Source of the DNA: Zhongshania aquatica
Lineage (GTDB): Bacteria; Pseudomonadota; Gammaproteobacteria; Pseudomonadales; Spongiibacteraceae
NCBI RefSeq assembly: GCF_027257955.1
Contig: NZ_JANZNQ010000020.1
Span: 1 to 64,000, forward strand
DNA length: 64,000 nt
Reading direction: 5' to 3'
Position 1 is the stretch's first letter. Each line of letters starts with the position of its first letter. The position numbers and the translations under genes were made by a program. Positions 8,942 through 18,754 of the stretch are shown here, in pieces. The notes beneath the pieces are model-generated. The model was given only the letters and a program-made list of their open reading frames with translations. It ran no database searches and had not been told where the DNA came from.

Positions 8942-9973
8942 ATGACAGGCTATTTTGTTCGCCGATTTCTACTCATAATTCCTACCTTCATTGGTATTAC
9001 TCTATTGGTTTTTGCCATCACCCGCGTAGTTCCCGGCGGGCCAATTGAGCGCCTAATGACGCAAATTCAACTGGGTGGCGAAACTGGCTCTCTTGAACGC
9101 AGTCAAGGCGGCGGCACCCTTTCCGACGAACAAATGGAAGAGCTAAAACGCTACTACGGTTTTGATAAGCCGATGTTGTCTAGCTATGCCATTTGGCTCA
9201 AAAAAGTGCTGCAGTTCGATCTTGGCCTTTCGACTCGCTACCAAGATCCCGTGTGGCAAATTATAAAAGAACGTTTTCCTATATCTATTTACTATGGTCT
9301 AACCACATTAATCCTAACGTACGCAGTCTGTATTCCGCTGGGCTTAGCAAAGGGTATGTATCACGGCAGCGCTCTAGACAGCTGGTCATCGGCTGTGGTC
9401 TTTTTGGGCTACGCTTTACCTAGCTACGTGATTGGTATCGCGCTGATTTCAATGTTTGCAGGTTATTGGGATATTTTTCCGCTCGGTGGCTTTATTAGCG
9501 ACAACTACGACGAACTAACGCTTTGGGGAAAAGCCTCTGACATTTTCAGTCACTCAGTATTACCTTTAATTGCGTACTTGGCAGGTAGCTTTGCTGTTAC
9601 CACACTGATGATGAAAAACTCCTTAATGGACAATTTATCCGCTGACTATATGCGCACCGCAACAGCCAAGGGCTTAAGCCGCAGTGAAAGTGTCCGCGGA
9701 CACGCTCTTCGTAATAGTTTAATTCCCGTTGCTACCTCCTTTGGCAGTAATATCTCGCTGTTGCTGGGCGGCTCCTTCCTTATTGAAACCATTTTCAACA
9801 TAGACGGAATTGGTTTACTTGGCTACGAAGCCATTATCGAACGTGACTACCCCATTGTGATGGGAATACTAGTAATCTCATCGCTGCTGTATTTGCTGGG
9901 TAATATCTTGTCAGATATCTGTGTTGCGCTGGTCGATCCCCGTATTCGTTTTGGCGAACGGAGTGGCTCATGA
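8942..9973 (+). CDS. yejB: YejB-type peptide ABC transporter permease
   Basis: This inner-membrane permease belongs to the oligopeptide/microcin C importer family. It has the N-terminal helix YFVRRFLLIIPTFIGITLLVF typical of DppB/YejB and about six membrane segments. The EAA coupling loop (about residues 235-260, AKGLSRSESVRGHALRNSL) docks the ATPases. The insert after helix 1 containing GGETGSLERSQGGG is typical of YejB. The reading frame overlaps the second permease by four bases. The ribosome binding site is weak. Confidence 0.9.
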   Translation: MTGYFVRRFLLIIPTFIGITLLVFAITRVVPGGPIERLMTQIQLGGETGSLERSQGGGTLSDEQMEELKRYYGFDKPMLSSYAIWLKKVLQFDLGLSTRYQDPVWQIIKERFPISIYYGLTTLILTYAVCIPLGLAKGMYHGSALDSWSSAVVFLGYALPSYVIGIALISMFAGYWDIFPLGGFISDNYDELTLWGKASDIFSHSVLPLIAYLAGSFAVTTLMMKNSLMDNLSADYMRTATAKGLSRSESVRGHALRNSLIPVATSFGSNISLLLGGSFLIETIFNIDGIGLLGYEAIIERDYPIVMGILVISSLLYLLGNILSDICVALVDPRIRFGERSGS

Positions 9974-11013
9974 CACTGTTTAAAAACCCGGTCGCCAAAA
10001 AACGCTGGCAACGCTTTCGTCAGTCCCGTCGCGGATACTATTCGGCATGGATATTACTGGGACTTACACTCTGTAGTTTCGGCGCAGAAATGCTGGCGAA
10101 TAATCGCGCCCTGCTAGTGGTACATGAGGGCAAAGTACACTTCCCCATTTACGGCGATGTGTTAACTGGTAAGGATTTTGGACTAGATTACAACTATGAA
10201 GTTAATTACAGAGAGCTTAAGAAAAGTCTTAGTAATAAAGATGGTTGGCTTATCATGCCGCCTATCCCGTTTGGCCCGTTGGAGACGGATTTAATTGCAG
10301 GTGATTTCCCTCCTCACGCTCCCTCCGTTGATACGCGGCACTATCTAGGCACGGACACCAGCGGCCGCGATGTCGCCGCTCGGCTGATCTACGGGTTTAG
10401 AACGGCTATTGTATTTTCGCTGCTGTTGTTGGTTTTTAATTACGGCGCCGGTGTCGCGATAGGCTGCATGATGGGGTTTTGGGGCGGTGCTTTTGACCTG
10501 ATCTTTCAGCGTATCATCGAGATATGGTCCAACATTCCTTTCCTCTACGTGATTATGATTGTCGCCTCGGTTATTACACCGGGGTTCTGGACCTTACTGT
10601 TTATTATGGCCTTCTTCGGCTGGACCAGCATGACTTGGTATATGCGTACCGCGACATATAAAGAAGTTGCGAGAGACTACGTCATGGCTGCCCGCGCGCT
10701 GGGGGCGTCCGGCCCTCGCATTGTCTTTAGACACATACTGCCAAATAGCGTATCGACCTTGGTAACCTTTGTCCCCTTCTCTGTCGCCTCAGGTATTACT
10801 TCTCTGACTGCCTTGGATTATTTGGGCTTCGGTTTACCGCCACCGGTGTCGAGCTGGGGCGAACTCCTTAAGCAGGGCACAGAAAATCTTGAAGCGCTTT
10901 GGTTGGTGGGCTCAGTGGTAGTGGCAATGACCGTCATACTGATGTTGGTCGCATACATTGGTGAAGCCATCCGCGATGCCTACGACCCAAGAAAATTCAG
11001 CTTTTATGAATAA
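9970..11013 (+). CDS. yejE: YejE-type peptide ABC transporter permease
   Basis: This is the second permease of the importer. It has the YejE/DppC architecture: an N-terminal helix (about 24-42), then a long periplasmic insert of about 100 residues with the GTDTSGRDV motif at about 117-125, then the transport domain with the EAA loop ARALGASGPRIVFRHILPN (about 239-257). The start ATG overlaps the stop of the first permease in an ATGA junction. The length of 347 residues is normal. Confidence 0.9.
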   Translation: MTLFKNPVAKKRWQRFRQSRRGYYSAWILLGLTLCSFGAEMLANNRALLVVHEGKVHFPIYGDVLTGKDFGLDYNYEVNYRELKKSLSNKDGWLIMPPIPFGPLETDLIAGDFPPHAPSVDTRHYLGTDTSGRDVAARLIYGFRTAIVFSLLLLVFNYGAGVAIGCMMGFWGGAFDLIFQRIIEIWSNIPFLYVIMIVASVITPGFWTLLFIMAFFGWTSMTWYMRTATYKEVARDYVMAARALGASGPRIVFRHILPNSVSTLVTFVPFSVASGITSLTALDYLGFGLPPPVSSWGELLKQGTENLEALWLVGSVVVAMTVILMLVAYIGEAIRDAYDPRKFSFYE

Positions 11014-11019
11014 AACTAT

Positions 11020-12828
11020 ATGCGTAATTTAGTTTCGATACTTCTCGCCACATTTATCTGTGTATTTAGCCTTGACGTTAAGGCTTTGCCAGAAACCCTG
11101 CCGACAGATCTGGTTTGGCAAACAAACGTGAGTGATCCAATTTTTGCCGACCCGAATGCAAAACGCGGAGGCCGATTTCGCACCTTTGTAACCACTTTTC
11201 CGCTGACACTTCGCCTAGTGGGTCCGGATTCGAATGGCAGTTTTGCCGGCTATATGCGGTCTAATAATTTGAGTTTGGTTGGCATTCATCCCGATACGCT
11301 AAAACCCATTCCAGAGCTCGCAACAGAATGGGCGTTTGGCAGCGACGGTCATACTATTTATTTTCATTTAGACCCCGATGCACGTTGGTCTGATGGTACT
11401 CCTGTTACTGCAGATGACTTTGTTTATGGCCTAGAGTTTATGCGCTCGAAATATATTTTAGCGCCGTGGTATAACAACTATTTTAGCGAAATCATCACCG
11501 GGCTGGTCAAATACGATGACCACACCATCGGTATCGAGGGCGCGACACCAAAGCCCCAAAACGAGATGCTGTTTGAATATAGCGTCTCACCTGTACCGGC
11601 CCACTTTCACAAACTAGACGAGAACTGGGTGCGGGATTACAACTGGCGTATAGAACCCAACACCGGCCCGTATCTGATCAGTGAAATACGCAAGGGCAAG
11701 TACATCGAATTCACCAGAAAAAAGGACTGGTGGGCCAACGATAAGCGCTATTTTAAATACCGATATAACCCAGACCATATCCGCGTAAAGTTAATCCGTG
11801 ATCTCAATATTGCCTATCAGTATTTTCGTAAGGGCGAGCTGGATACCTTTCCCCTGCTAATGCCCCGCTTTTGGCATAAAAAGGCCACTGGCGATATTTA
11901 TGACAAGGGCTATGTCGGCAAAATAAAATTCTACAATGACGTTCCGCAACCCATCAGCGGCCTGTTTTTAAACGAAGATGCTACGCCACTCGACGATATC
12001 AATGTTCGCTACGCCATCGCCCATGCGCTCAATGTCGATAAAGTCATAAATACGGTATTACACGGTGATTATGAGCGTTTAGAAACCGCACATGATGGAT
12101 TTGGCGACTACACAAATAGCTCAATTCGGGCGCGAAAATTTGACCTGAAAAAAGCAGCTGAATATCTCGACAAAGCCGGTTGGAGTGAACGAGGGGATGA
12201 CGGCATTCGCGTCAAAAACGGCGTGCCTCTTAGAGTACGCATTACTTACTATAACAGTGGCCACAACGATCGGTTGGTAATCCTCGCTCAAGAAGCGCGC
12301 AAAGCGGGTATAGACTTTCAATTGCAACTACTCGATGCCTCTGCCGCATTTAAGCAAATTATGGAAAATAAACATCAAGCCGCTTGGATGGGATGGGCTG
12401 GCGGCGGACTGTCTCCGCGCTACTGGGAGTTTTATCACTCCGACAATGCCCACAAACCCCAAACCAACAATGTTACTAACACTGACAATAAAGCCCTAGA
12501 CGCAAAAATTATGGCTTATCGCACCGCCACTGAAAAAGAGACTCGGGTAAAACTTGCCCATGAGCTTGAACAAATGGTTCACGATCAGGGTTCGTTTATT
12601 CCCACGTTTAAAGTGCCCTACACCCGTGAAGCATTCTGGCGATGGATCAAGCTGCCGCCAAATCATGGAACCCGCACTAGCGACGCGCTATTCGATCCGT
12701 TGGGCGGTAGCGGCGGGCTTTTTTGGATTGATGCTGAGGAACAGGAGCGAACATTGGAGGCCAAAGATGATGGTGACTCCTTGCCGCCAATCAACATTAC
12801 GGATAAAACGTGGGTCATTGCGCCATGA
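11020..12828 (+). CDS. yejA: YejA-type periplasmic peptide-binding protein (SBP family 5)
   Basis: This 602-residue protein is exported by an N-terminal signal peptide (about residues 1-22, ending VKA). It has the SBP_bac_5 signatures DARWSDGTPVTADDFVYGLEF and NVRYAIAHALNVDKV. Family knowledge says it captures oligopeptides, or microcin C-like peptides, for import. The gene follows yejE after six bases, and its stop overlaps the first ATPase start (ATGA). In E. coli the binding-protein gene comes first in the operon; here it follows the permeases. Confidence 0.9.
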   Translation: MRNLVSILLATFICVFSLDVKALPETLPTDLVWQTNVSDPIFADPNAKRGGRFRTFVTTFPLTLRLVGPDSNGSFAGYMRSNNLSLVGIHPDTLKPIPELATEWAFGSDGHTIYFHLDPDARWSDGTPVTADDFVYGLEFMRSKYILAPWYNNYFSEIITGLVKYDDHTIGIEGATPKPQNEMLFEYSVSPVPAHFHKLDENWVRDYNWRIEPNTGPYLISEIRKGKYIEFTRKKDWWANDKRYFKYRYNPDHIRVKLIRDLNIAYQYFRKGELDTFPLLMPRFWHKKATGDIYDKGYVGKIKFYNDVPQPISGLFLNEDATPLDDINVRYAIAHALNVDKVINTVLHGDYERLETAHDGFGDYTNSSIRARKFDLKKAAEYLDKAGWSERGDDGIRVKNGVPLRVRITYYNSGHNDRLVILAQEARKAGIDFQLQLLDASAAFKQIMENKHQAAWMGWAGGGLSPRYWEFYHSDNAHKPQTNNVTNTDNKALDAKIMAYRTATEKETRVKLAHELEQMVHDQGSFIPTFKVPYTREAFWRWIKLPPNHGTRTSDALFDPLGGSGGLFWIDAEEQERTLEAKDDGDSLPPINITDKTWVIAP

Positions 12829-13808
12829 GCTTACTGTCGGTGCAAGAATTATCGGTGTCCATTCTGAGTGATGATGGCGCTGCACGTGAGCTTGTCAGCA
12901 AGGTGTCCTTCGATATTGAAGCGGGTAAAACCCTAGGGCTTGTCGGAGAATCGGGTTGCGGTAAAAGTTTAACGGCAATGTCGATACTGGATCTATTACC
13001 CAAGCCACAGGCAAGGCGCAGCCACGGTAAGTTAATATTTAATGGCGAAACGATAAGCACCGCTGCCCCGTCAAGATTGAGGCAAATACGAGGTAAGAAT
13101 ATCGCCGTCATATTTCAAGACCCAATGACCGCCTTGAACCCCGTTCAAACGGTGGCACAGCAAATTATTGAAGTACTTAATATTCACTTCCCTAAGTTGT
13201 CTCGTAGAAAACACCGTGAACGGGCCCTAGAACTCCTGCATGAAGTGGGCATTCCCGCTCCAGAGGAACGACTAGCAGTCTACCCGCACCAACTGTCAGG
13301 TGGCATGCGGCAACGGGTGATGATTGCAATGGCCCTCGCCTGCGAGCCCGATTTACTCATTGCCGATGAACCGACCACTGCATTGGATGTGACGATACAG
13401 GCGCAAATCGTACGTTTGTTGAAACGTTTGCAAGAAAAAAATGGCATGGCGATGCTATTCATCACCCACGATCTTGCACTAGTGTCACAGCTAAGCGATC
13501 ACATTGCCGTTATGTATGCGGGAAAAATAGCCGAGTATGGGCCAGCAAAAGACGTGTTCTCGAAGCCCTGCCATCCCTATACCCAGAGCCTGATTGCGGC
13601 ATTACCGGGAATAAACTCACCCGCTAAATCGCCATTACTGGCCCTAGAAGGACAAGTGCCAGCCATTGAGAATATGCCGCCGGGCTGCCGCTTTGCCAAT
13701 CGCTGCCGCCACGTTGCCAATATTTGCCACACTGAAATTCCACAGCAGGACGTAAATACCAACGCCACTATGGTTGCCTGCCATCGATGGAAGGAGATCA
13801 AACAGTGA
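12825..13808 (+). CDS. peptide ABC transporter ATPase, YejF N-half-like
   Basis: This is an ABC ATPase powering the importer. It contains Walker A GESGCGKS (about residue 41), Q-loop [10 protein letters not shown], signature LSGGMRQR (about 157), Walker B LLIADEP and switch [11 protein letters not shown]. The C-terminal oligopeptide-transporter extension has the Cys-rich stretch [17 protein letters not shown] chose the ATG at 12825 because it forms an ATGA overlap with the upstream stop; a start at 12810 would invade yejA. The 327-residue length is typical of OppD/DppD. E. coli YejF is one protein carrying both ATPase modules; here they are separate. Confidence 0.92.
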   Translation: MSLLSVQELSVSILSDDGAARELVSKVSFDIEAGKTLGLVGESGCGKSLTAMSILDLLPKPQARRSHGKLIFNGETISTAAPSRLRQIRGKNIAVIFQDPMTALNPVQTVAQQIIEVLNIHFPKLSRRKHRERALELLHEVGIPAPEERLAVYPHQLSGGMRQRVMIAMALACEPDLLIADEPTTALDVTIQAQIVRLLKRLQEKNGMAMLFITHDLALVSQLSDHIAVMYAGKIAEYGPAKDVFSKPCHPYTQSLIAALPGINSPAKSPLLALEGQVPAIENMPPGCRFANRCRHVANICHTEIPQQDVNTNATMVACHRWKEIKQ

Positions 13809-14785
13809 GCGAGTCAATTCTTGAGGTTCAGGGACTGCAGCTGCATTTCTCCCAAAGCAAAGGTATTTTTACGCGCCAGCGCGCCGTTGTCAGGGCCGTA
13901 GATGATGTCAGTTTTTCGCTGCGCTCGGGTGAAACCTTGGGATTAGTTGGAGAGTCAGGTTGCGGTAAAAGCAGTCTTGGCAAAGCACTTTTAAATCTGC
14001 ACCGCCCTACCGCCGGTAAAGTAATCTATCAGGGCCAAAATATCGCGGGATTGTCTGATCGTGCTATGCGGGATTACCGTCGTTCACTGCAAATGATATT
14101 TCAAGATCCCTTCGAATCGCTTAACAGCCGCCATACAGTGTCTGCCATTTTAGAAGAGCCACTCATCATTCATCGTATTGGCGATGCGGAATCTCGCCGT
14201 CGTCGAGTCGCTGAACTTCTCGACATGGTGGGACTTCCTAGTACCGCGAGCAGTAAATACCCCCATGAGTTTTCAGGTGGACAACGGCAACGCATAGGTA
14301 TCGCCAGAGCAATAGCATTAAAACCACAGGTTCTGATATGCGATGAGGCAGTATCTGCCCTAGATGTTTCCGTTCAGGCGCAAATACTGAACTTGCTGCT
14401 CGATATTCAGCGAGAACTAAATTTAAGCATGCTATTTATATCCCACGATCTCAGTGTGGTTCGCCACATGAGTGATCGGATTGCGGTCATGTATTTAGGT
14501 CAAATAGTCGAAATTGGCGAGGCCCAGGCTATTTATAGTCACGCGCGGCATCCATATACCCAAGGCCTATTGGCAGCTATTCCAAAACTTGGCAGCGCGC
14601 CGGAAGCGGTTAGTCTTATTGGCGGCGATATCCCCTCGCCGATGGCGCCCCCTTCGGGATGTCGCTTCCATACCCGCTGCGCCTACGCGAAAGATAAATG
14701 CAGGGTTGATGCACCGACGCTCAATGTAGATCATGACGGCCACCCTGCTGCCTGTCACTTTTGGAAGGAACTTACCGTCGCCTAA
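13805..14785 (+). CDS. peptide ABC transporter ATPase, YejF C-half-like (OppF/DppF type)
   Basis: This is the second ATPase of the importer. It has Walker [10 protein letters not shown] (about residue 49), Q-loop FQDPFESLN, signature [14 protein letters not shown], a [14 protein letters not shown] Walker B and the C-terminal motif [15 protein letters not shown]. The GTG start at 13805 overlaps the previous stop (GTGA) and has AAGGAG seven bases upstream, which is the best ribosome binding site in the operon. The length is 326 residues. No clear terminator follows. Confidence 0.92.
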   Translation: MSESILEVQGLQLHFSQSKGIFTRQRAVVRAVDDVSFSLRSGETLGLVGESGCGKSSLGKALLNLHRPTAGKVIYQGQNIAGLSDRAMRDYRRSLQMIFQDPFESLNSRHTVSAILEEPLIIHRIGDAESRRRRVAELLDMVGLPSTASSKYPHEFSGGQRQRIGIARAIALKPQVLICDEAVSALDVSVQAQILNLLLDIQRELNLSMLFISHDLSVVRHMSDRIAVMYLGQIVEIGEAQAIYSHARHPYTQGLLAAIPKLGSAPEAVSLIGGDIPSPMAPPSGCRFHTRCAYAKDKCRVDAPTLNVDHDGHPAACHFWKELTVA

Positions 14786-14823
14786 GCTCAACTCCTGATC
14801 CACTTTTACAGGCATTAGTAAAA

Positions 14824-14840
14824 TAAAACGCGGCGTTTTA
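14824..14840. promoter_or_regulatory. 17-bp dyad upstream of the AraC-type regulator gene
   Basis: The arms TAAAACGC (14824-14831) and GCGTTTTA (14833-14840) are perfect reverse complements around one central G. The site lies about 116 bases upstream of the regulator start and 38 bases past the ATPase stop. The one-base spacer fits a protein operator better than a terminator hairpin, and no T tract follows. The binding factor is unknown. Confidence 0.4.
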
Positions 14841-14955
14841 CGTCCATTTTTAATCCAATACGGGGTAAACTCTTGCCCTACTAATATCGTAGCCGTTTTG
14901 GTGCTTGTCAGTTTTAACTGTCCCGCAATGTCATCGACTCTACTTAAGGCTTACT

Positions 14956-16050
14956 GTGCGCAATAACTACCCGCCATACAAAGAACGTGTACCGCTGAAA
15001 TACGCTCGCAGTATGCTGCAAGTCGCCGAAGCCCAAGGCTATAGCGGTGAAAAGTTATTACGCTCACTAGAATTGCCCATCAACCCCTTAGCACCGAATG
15101 CCGATCTAGAGACCCTGATCGACGGACGCTATTACAGCCAGATTTATCGGCGCGTCATGTGGCTGCTGCAAGATGAATCCTTTGGATTGGGGCTCGATCA
15201 GCGCATGCCTGCGGGCAGTTTCAGAATGCTGTGTTTGTTTATTATTCACTGTGAAACACTAGAGCAAGCTTTGCGCCGCGCCGCAGAGTTTATCAATTTC
15301 TGCCGCACTCTTACCGACGTACCGAATACTCATAAACGGCCTATTGAGCGCTTGGGAGACGGCACTGCATTTTATCGTTTTCCGGACAATTCCGATTTAG
15401 TCGGCAATAACAATGGCGACTCGGCAACGACCATCGCCCATTCCATGGCTATTTGGCGTCGTTTTTGTCAGTGGTTAATTGGTAAGCCTCTTGAGTTAAT
15501 TTCCGTGCATTTACAAGCAGACGGCCCAGAGCGTAGTGAATACTTTCATCAACTATTTGGCTGTGAGATACACTTCGGCAGCGAGCATAATGCCTTTCAT
15601 TTAGCCGAGTACTGTTTAGATTGCCCGCTAATTCATACCGAAGAATCACTGCGTAAGTTCTTACGGAACGCGCCTTACCATTTACTAGTGTCTCAGGAAG
15701 ACGACGACAGCTCGCTGCTGTCGCAAATGAAGCGAATTGTAGGCAGTGACCTAAGCCATGAATTTCCCAGCGTGGTGGTGATGGCAGAGCAATTGAATAT
15801 GTCGGTACGAACCTTGCGCCGCCGTTTAAAAGATTTAGACACCACGTATCAACGATTTAAAGATGAGCTTCGTCAGGAGCATGCAACACGGTGGCTAAAC
15901 CAGCCCGAGCTAAAGGTTAATGCCGTTTCGGCCCTGCTTGGCTTCGACGAACCTAGTGCATTCCACCGCTCATTCAAAAAATGGACAGGAATGACGCCTG
16001 GCGAATACCGAGCCAGTCGACAACCCCACATTAACAATACCAAGAGCTAA
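14956..16050 (+). CDS. AraC-family transcriptional regulator with arabinose-binding-like N domain
   Basis: This regulator has an N-terminal ligand-sensing region of the AraC 'arabinose-binding' class, as in OruR/ArgR-like proteins (SGEKLLRSLELPINPLA, with FRMLCLFIIHCETLEQALRRA at about 94-114). The C-terminal double helix-turn-helix includes LNMSVRTLRRRLKDLDTTYQRF and ALLGFDEPSAFHRSFKKWTGMTPGEYR. The ligand is unknown. I favour GTG at 14956, with TAAGG about seven bases upstream, giving 364 residues. A TTG at 14905 would add 17 residues. The same-strand phosphatase gene follows after 40 bases, so it may regulate that cluster. Confidence 0.85.
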   Translation: MRNNYPPYKERVPLKYARSMLQVAEAQGYSGEKLLRSLELPINPLAPNADLETLIDGRYYSQIYRRVMWLLQDESFGLGLDQRMPAGSFRMLCLFIIHCETLEQALRRAAEFINFCRTLTDVPNTHKRPIERLGDGTAFYRFPDNSDLVGNNNGDSATTIAHSMAIWRRFCQWLIGKPLELISVHLQADGPERSEYFHQLFGCEIHFGSEHNAFHLAEYCLDCPLIHTEESLRKFLRNAPYHLLVSQEDDDSSLLSQMKRIVGSDLSHEFPSVVVMAEQLNMSVRTLRRRLKDLDTTYQRFKDELRQEHATRWLNQPELKVNAVSALLGFDEPSAFHRSFKKWTGMTPGEYRASRQPHINNTKS

Positions 16051-16090
16051 TGAGATCTTAGTATTTACACGAAATAATGAAAGTAACATT

Positions 16091-16984
16091 ATGAATACCC
16101 TAGATTTAATACTCTCAACGCCACATCAATTAACCGACGCCGGGCTGGCTGGCAGTCGCCCCATTCCGGCATTGCTGCCGTCGTCAGAACGTGAGTCACA
16201 TCGTAAGCTGCCTTTTGACAACATGCATAATTTTCGTGATCTAGGTGGCTACCAGACAGCCGATAAGCGACAACTTAAATGGGGCTGCGTGTATCGATGC
16301 GACAAGCTATCGTCGCTGTCTGAGCAAGACCAGCATTTTATTTTGCGTCTAGGCATAAAGCAGGTAAGTGACTTTCGCTCCGACGAAGAGCGTGATGAAT
16401 CGCCACACAAGCTTCCAAGTACGGGTGGTATTAAAGTAAATATTTTACCGATTACCGTCGAAGCGGCGCAAATCGAACGGATTACCGCACGCCTGCAAGC
16501 GGAGGACGCTACAGCAGATGACATGGCCCATTTTCTCATAGAAGCTAATCGAGAAATGATAGAGCGTTTCACACCGGTATATCGCCAGTGGCTGGAATTA
16601 CTGTTGCAAGAAACCAGCTTTCCCCACGTCTTTCACTGCACTGCTGGTAAAGACCGCACTGGTTTGGGCGCGGCCCTGTTGCTTAGCATTCTAGGCGTTC
16701 CCTACCAAACCATTTTGCAGGATTATATGGCGACGAATGTTTACACTGCTGCCAGAGTTGACCACATCGTGAATTATGTTCATGAAAAAACGATGTATCA
16801 GGTAAACAAAGACGTCATTCGAACCCTCTTCACTGTTCAGGAAAATTATTTAGGCGAAGCCTTCAAAGCGATCGACGAAGAATACGGTGAGATCGATGCT
16901 TATATTGAAAATGGCCTCGGCTTAAGTGAAAAGGATCGCGTGAACTTACAAGCATTGTTGTTAGAACCGGCAAGTCACAACTGA
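16091..16984 (+). CDS. tyrosine-protein phosphatase, Y_phosphatase3 family
   Basis: This 297-residue protein has the dual-specificity/lipid-phosphatase-like P-loop FHCTAGKDRTG, with nucleophile C183 and the KDR variant typical of the MptpB-like group. The N-terminal motif HNFRDLGGYQT and FRSDEER are also characteristic. It probably removes phosphate from phosphotyrosine or phosphoinositide-like substrates; the real substrate is unknown. There is no signal peptide. Its stop overlaps the start of rlmG in a TGATG junction, suggesting translational coupling. Confidence 0.88.
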   Translation: MNTLDLILSTPHQLTDAGLAGSRPIPALLPSSERESHRKLPFDNMHNFRDLGGYQTADKRQLKWGCVYRCDKLSSLSEQDQHFILRLGIKQVSDFRSDEERDESPHKLPSTGGIKVNILPITVEAAQIERITARLQAEDATADDMAHFLIEANREMIERFTPVYRQWLELLLQETSFPHVFHCTAGKDRTGLGAALLLSILGVPYQTILQDYMATNVYTAARVDHIVNYVHEKTMYQVNKDVIRTLFTVQENYLGEAFKAIDEEYGEIDAYIENGLGLSEKDRVNLQALLLEPASHN

Positions 16985-18114
16985 TGCCAGCCACCGCTAT
17001 TTTAAACGCGCCCACGGGATCGTTTACGCTGAGTCGTCGGCCGCATCGCGATCGCGAGACATTGCAAGCTTGGGATGCGGCGGATGAGTACCTGCTGCAC
17101 CATCTCGCAGCTAAAGATATTGCTGTAGATAGTCGCTTTTTGATTGTCAATGACAGCCAGGGAGCGCTGAGTACTGCCCTTGCAGATTATAGCTGCACTC
17201 TGTGGGCTGACTCGGCAATCAGTCAGTTATCGAGTCTTGAAAATTGCGCACGCAATGAACGCAAACCACCATTATTTGTGCCTGCGACCGAAATCCCACA
17301 GGGCAGCTATGATTATATTTTATACAAACTCCCTAAAAGTCGATCATTGCTGAAATATCAATTGCAGCACCTTGCGCCATTAATCGCCGCACCAGAACGC
17401 TTTATTGCAGCCGCTATGGCGCGTCACATCGATCATCATGTGGTCACGCACTTTGCCGACTACCTAGCCCCAGCTCGACCTAGCTTGGCGCGTAAAAAGG
17501 CACGTCTAATTGAATTATTAGAAGCCCCTACACCCAAAGCGCCAGCTGACGACAGTAAAGTATTGAGCCTCCCAGAACTTGGTCTAACCCTGTGCAACCG
17601 CGCAAACGTATTCTCCCGAGACAAGCTAGATCGTGGCAGCCGTCTTATGCTGAAGGGTATTGAGCTACTGCCAAATGCCACACGGGTTGCCGATCTGGGC
17701 TGCGGCAATGGTTTATTAGGCATTTCCGCTGCTCGACGGTGGCCTGATGCCAGTATTTATTTTTTTGACGACTCTTTTTTAGCAATCGACTCCGCATGCA
17801 AAAATGCTGCATCCAACACGCCGACGGCAGCAGCTAAAGCGCGATATATCGCTGACGATGGTTTATCGAATTACACTGACGAGCCTTTCGATTTGATTTT
17901 GTGCAACCCTCCATTTCATCAAGATCATCACGTTGGCGATCATATTGCTAAAACGATGTTTCAGGATTGCGTGACACATCTTGCACCTGAAGGGCGCATT
18001 TGTGTTGTTGGTAACCGGCATTTGGGCTACCACGTCCTACTAAAACAGCTCTTTGGCCACTGCGATATTATTGCCTCTGATCCAAAGTTCGTGGTGTTGT
18101 TAGCCTACCGTTAA
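16984..18114 (+). CDS. rlmG: 23S rRNA (guanine-N2)-methyltransferase RlmG
   Basis: RlmG methylates a guanine (G1835 in E. coli) of 23S rRNA using SAM. The N-terminal half is the degenerate methyltransferase-like module seen in RsmC/RlmG (LQAWDAADEYLLHHL). The C-terminal half carries motif I VADLGCGNGLLGI (about 237-249) and the catalytic motif LCNPPFHQDHHVGDHIA (about 303-319), ending VGNRHLGYH and KFVVLLAYR. The length of 376 residues matches. It is coupled to the upstream phosphatase through a one-base overlap. Confidence 0.9.
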   Translation: MPATAILNAPTGSFTLSRRPHRDRETLQAWDAADEYLLHHLAAKDIAVDSRFLIVNDSQGALSTALADYSCTLWADSAISQLSSLENCARNERKPPLFVPATEIPQGSYDYILYKLPKSRSLLKYQLQHLAPLIAAPERFIAAAMARHIDHHVVTHFADYLAPARPSLARKKARLIELLEAPTPKAPADDSKVLSLPELGLTLCNRANVFSRDKLDRGSRLMLKGIELLPNATRVADLGCGNGLLGISAARRWPDASIYFFDDSFLAIDSACKNAASNTPTAAAKARYIADDGLSNYTDEPFDLILCNPPFHQDHHVGDHIAKTMFQDCVTHLAPEGRICVVGNRHLGYHVLLKQLFGHCDIIASDPKFVVLLAYR

Positions 18115-18217
18115 CGTGCTTTGCTAGATCCGCACCCCGCCAAACGGATGATGCCCAGATATAACCTGAGTGCTATCTTAGTGCTACCGCTCGATTATCT
18201 GGAATGTCTACACCGTA

Positions 18218-18709
18218 ATGCCAATTCACGTCGTTTTTGTTTGCTTAGGCAATATTTGTCGCTCACCCGCCGCCCAAGGAGTTTTTGAACACCTACTAGA
18301 GCGCACTGGCTTGGGCGAACAGATTACCGTGGACTCCTGTGGTACAGCGGCATTCAATATTGGCAAATCACCAGATCCCCGCTCGATAGCGGCGTCACTG
18401 CGTCGCGGCATTCAAATTGACCACCAAATCGCGCGCCAAATTGACGATACCGACTATGATCTGGCCAGCTACGTTATCGCTATGGATCGCATGAACCTTA
18501 CGAACGTCACCGCATGGGCGCCCAAGGGCTACAAGGGTGAAATAAAGCTGCTTATGGAGTACAGCGGGCACGCAGGAAACGCTCAAATCCCCGATCCCTA
18601 CTATGGTGATGACGCCGCATTCGATCAGGTTATTGCCCAGATTGAAGTATCAGCAGTAGGTCTGCTCAACTATATTTGCGAGAAACATAATTTAACGGCA
18701 ATTCGATAG
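18218..18709 (+). CDS. low-molecular-weight protein-tyrosine phosphatase
   Basis: The P-loop at the N-terminus is VCLGNICRSPAAQGV (CX5R; C9 and R15), and the general-acid aspartate lies in IPDPYYGDDAAF. These define the LMW-PTP family, whose bacterial members dephosphorylate tyrosine kinases or other phosphoproteins. The length of 163 residues is normal. No bacterial tyrosine kinase (Wzc type) or polysaccharide gene is adjacent, so its target is not evident. It is the second tyrosine phosphatase within 2.2 kb. Confidence 0.93.
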   Translation: MPIHVVFVCLGNICRSPAAQGVFEHLLERTGLGEQITVDSCGTAAFNIGKSPDPRSIAASLRRGIQIDHQIARQIDDTDYDLASYVIAMDRMNLTNVTAWAPKGYKGEIKLLMEYSGHAGNAQIPDPYYGDDAAFDQVIAQIEVSAVGLLNYICEKHNLTAIR

Positions 18710-18754
18710 GCTAAACCTTTGTCTATCGCAGGATAAAAATAATAGGACTGTACT

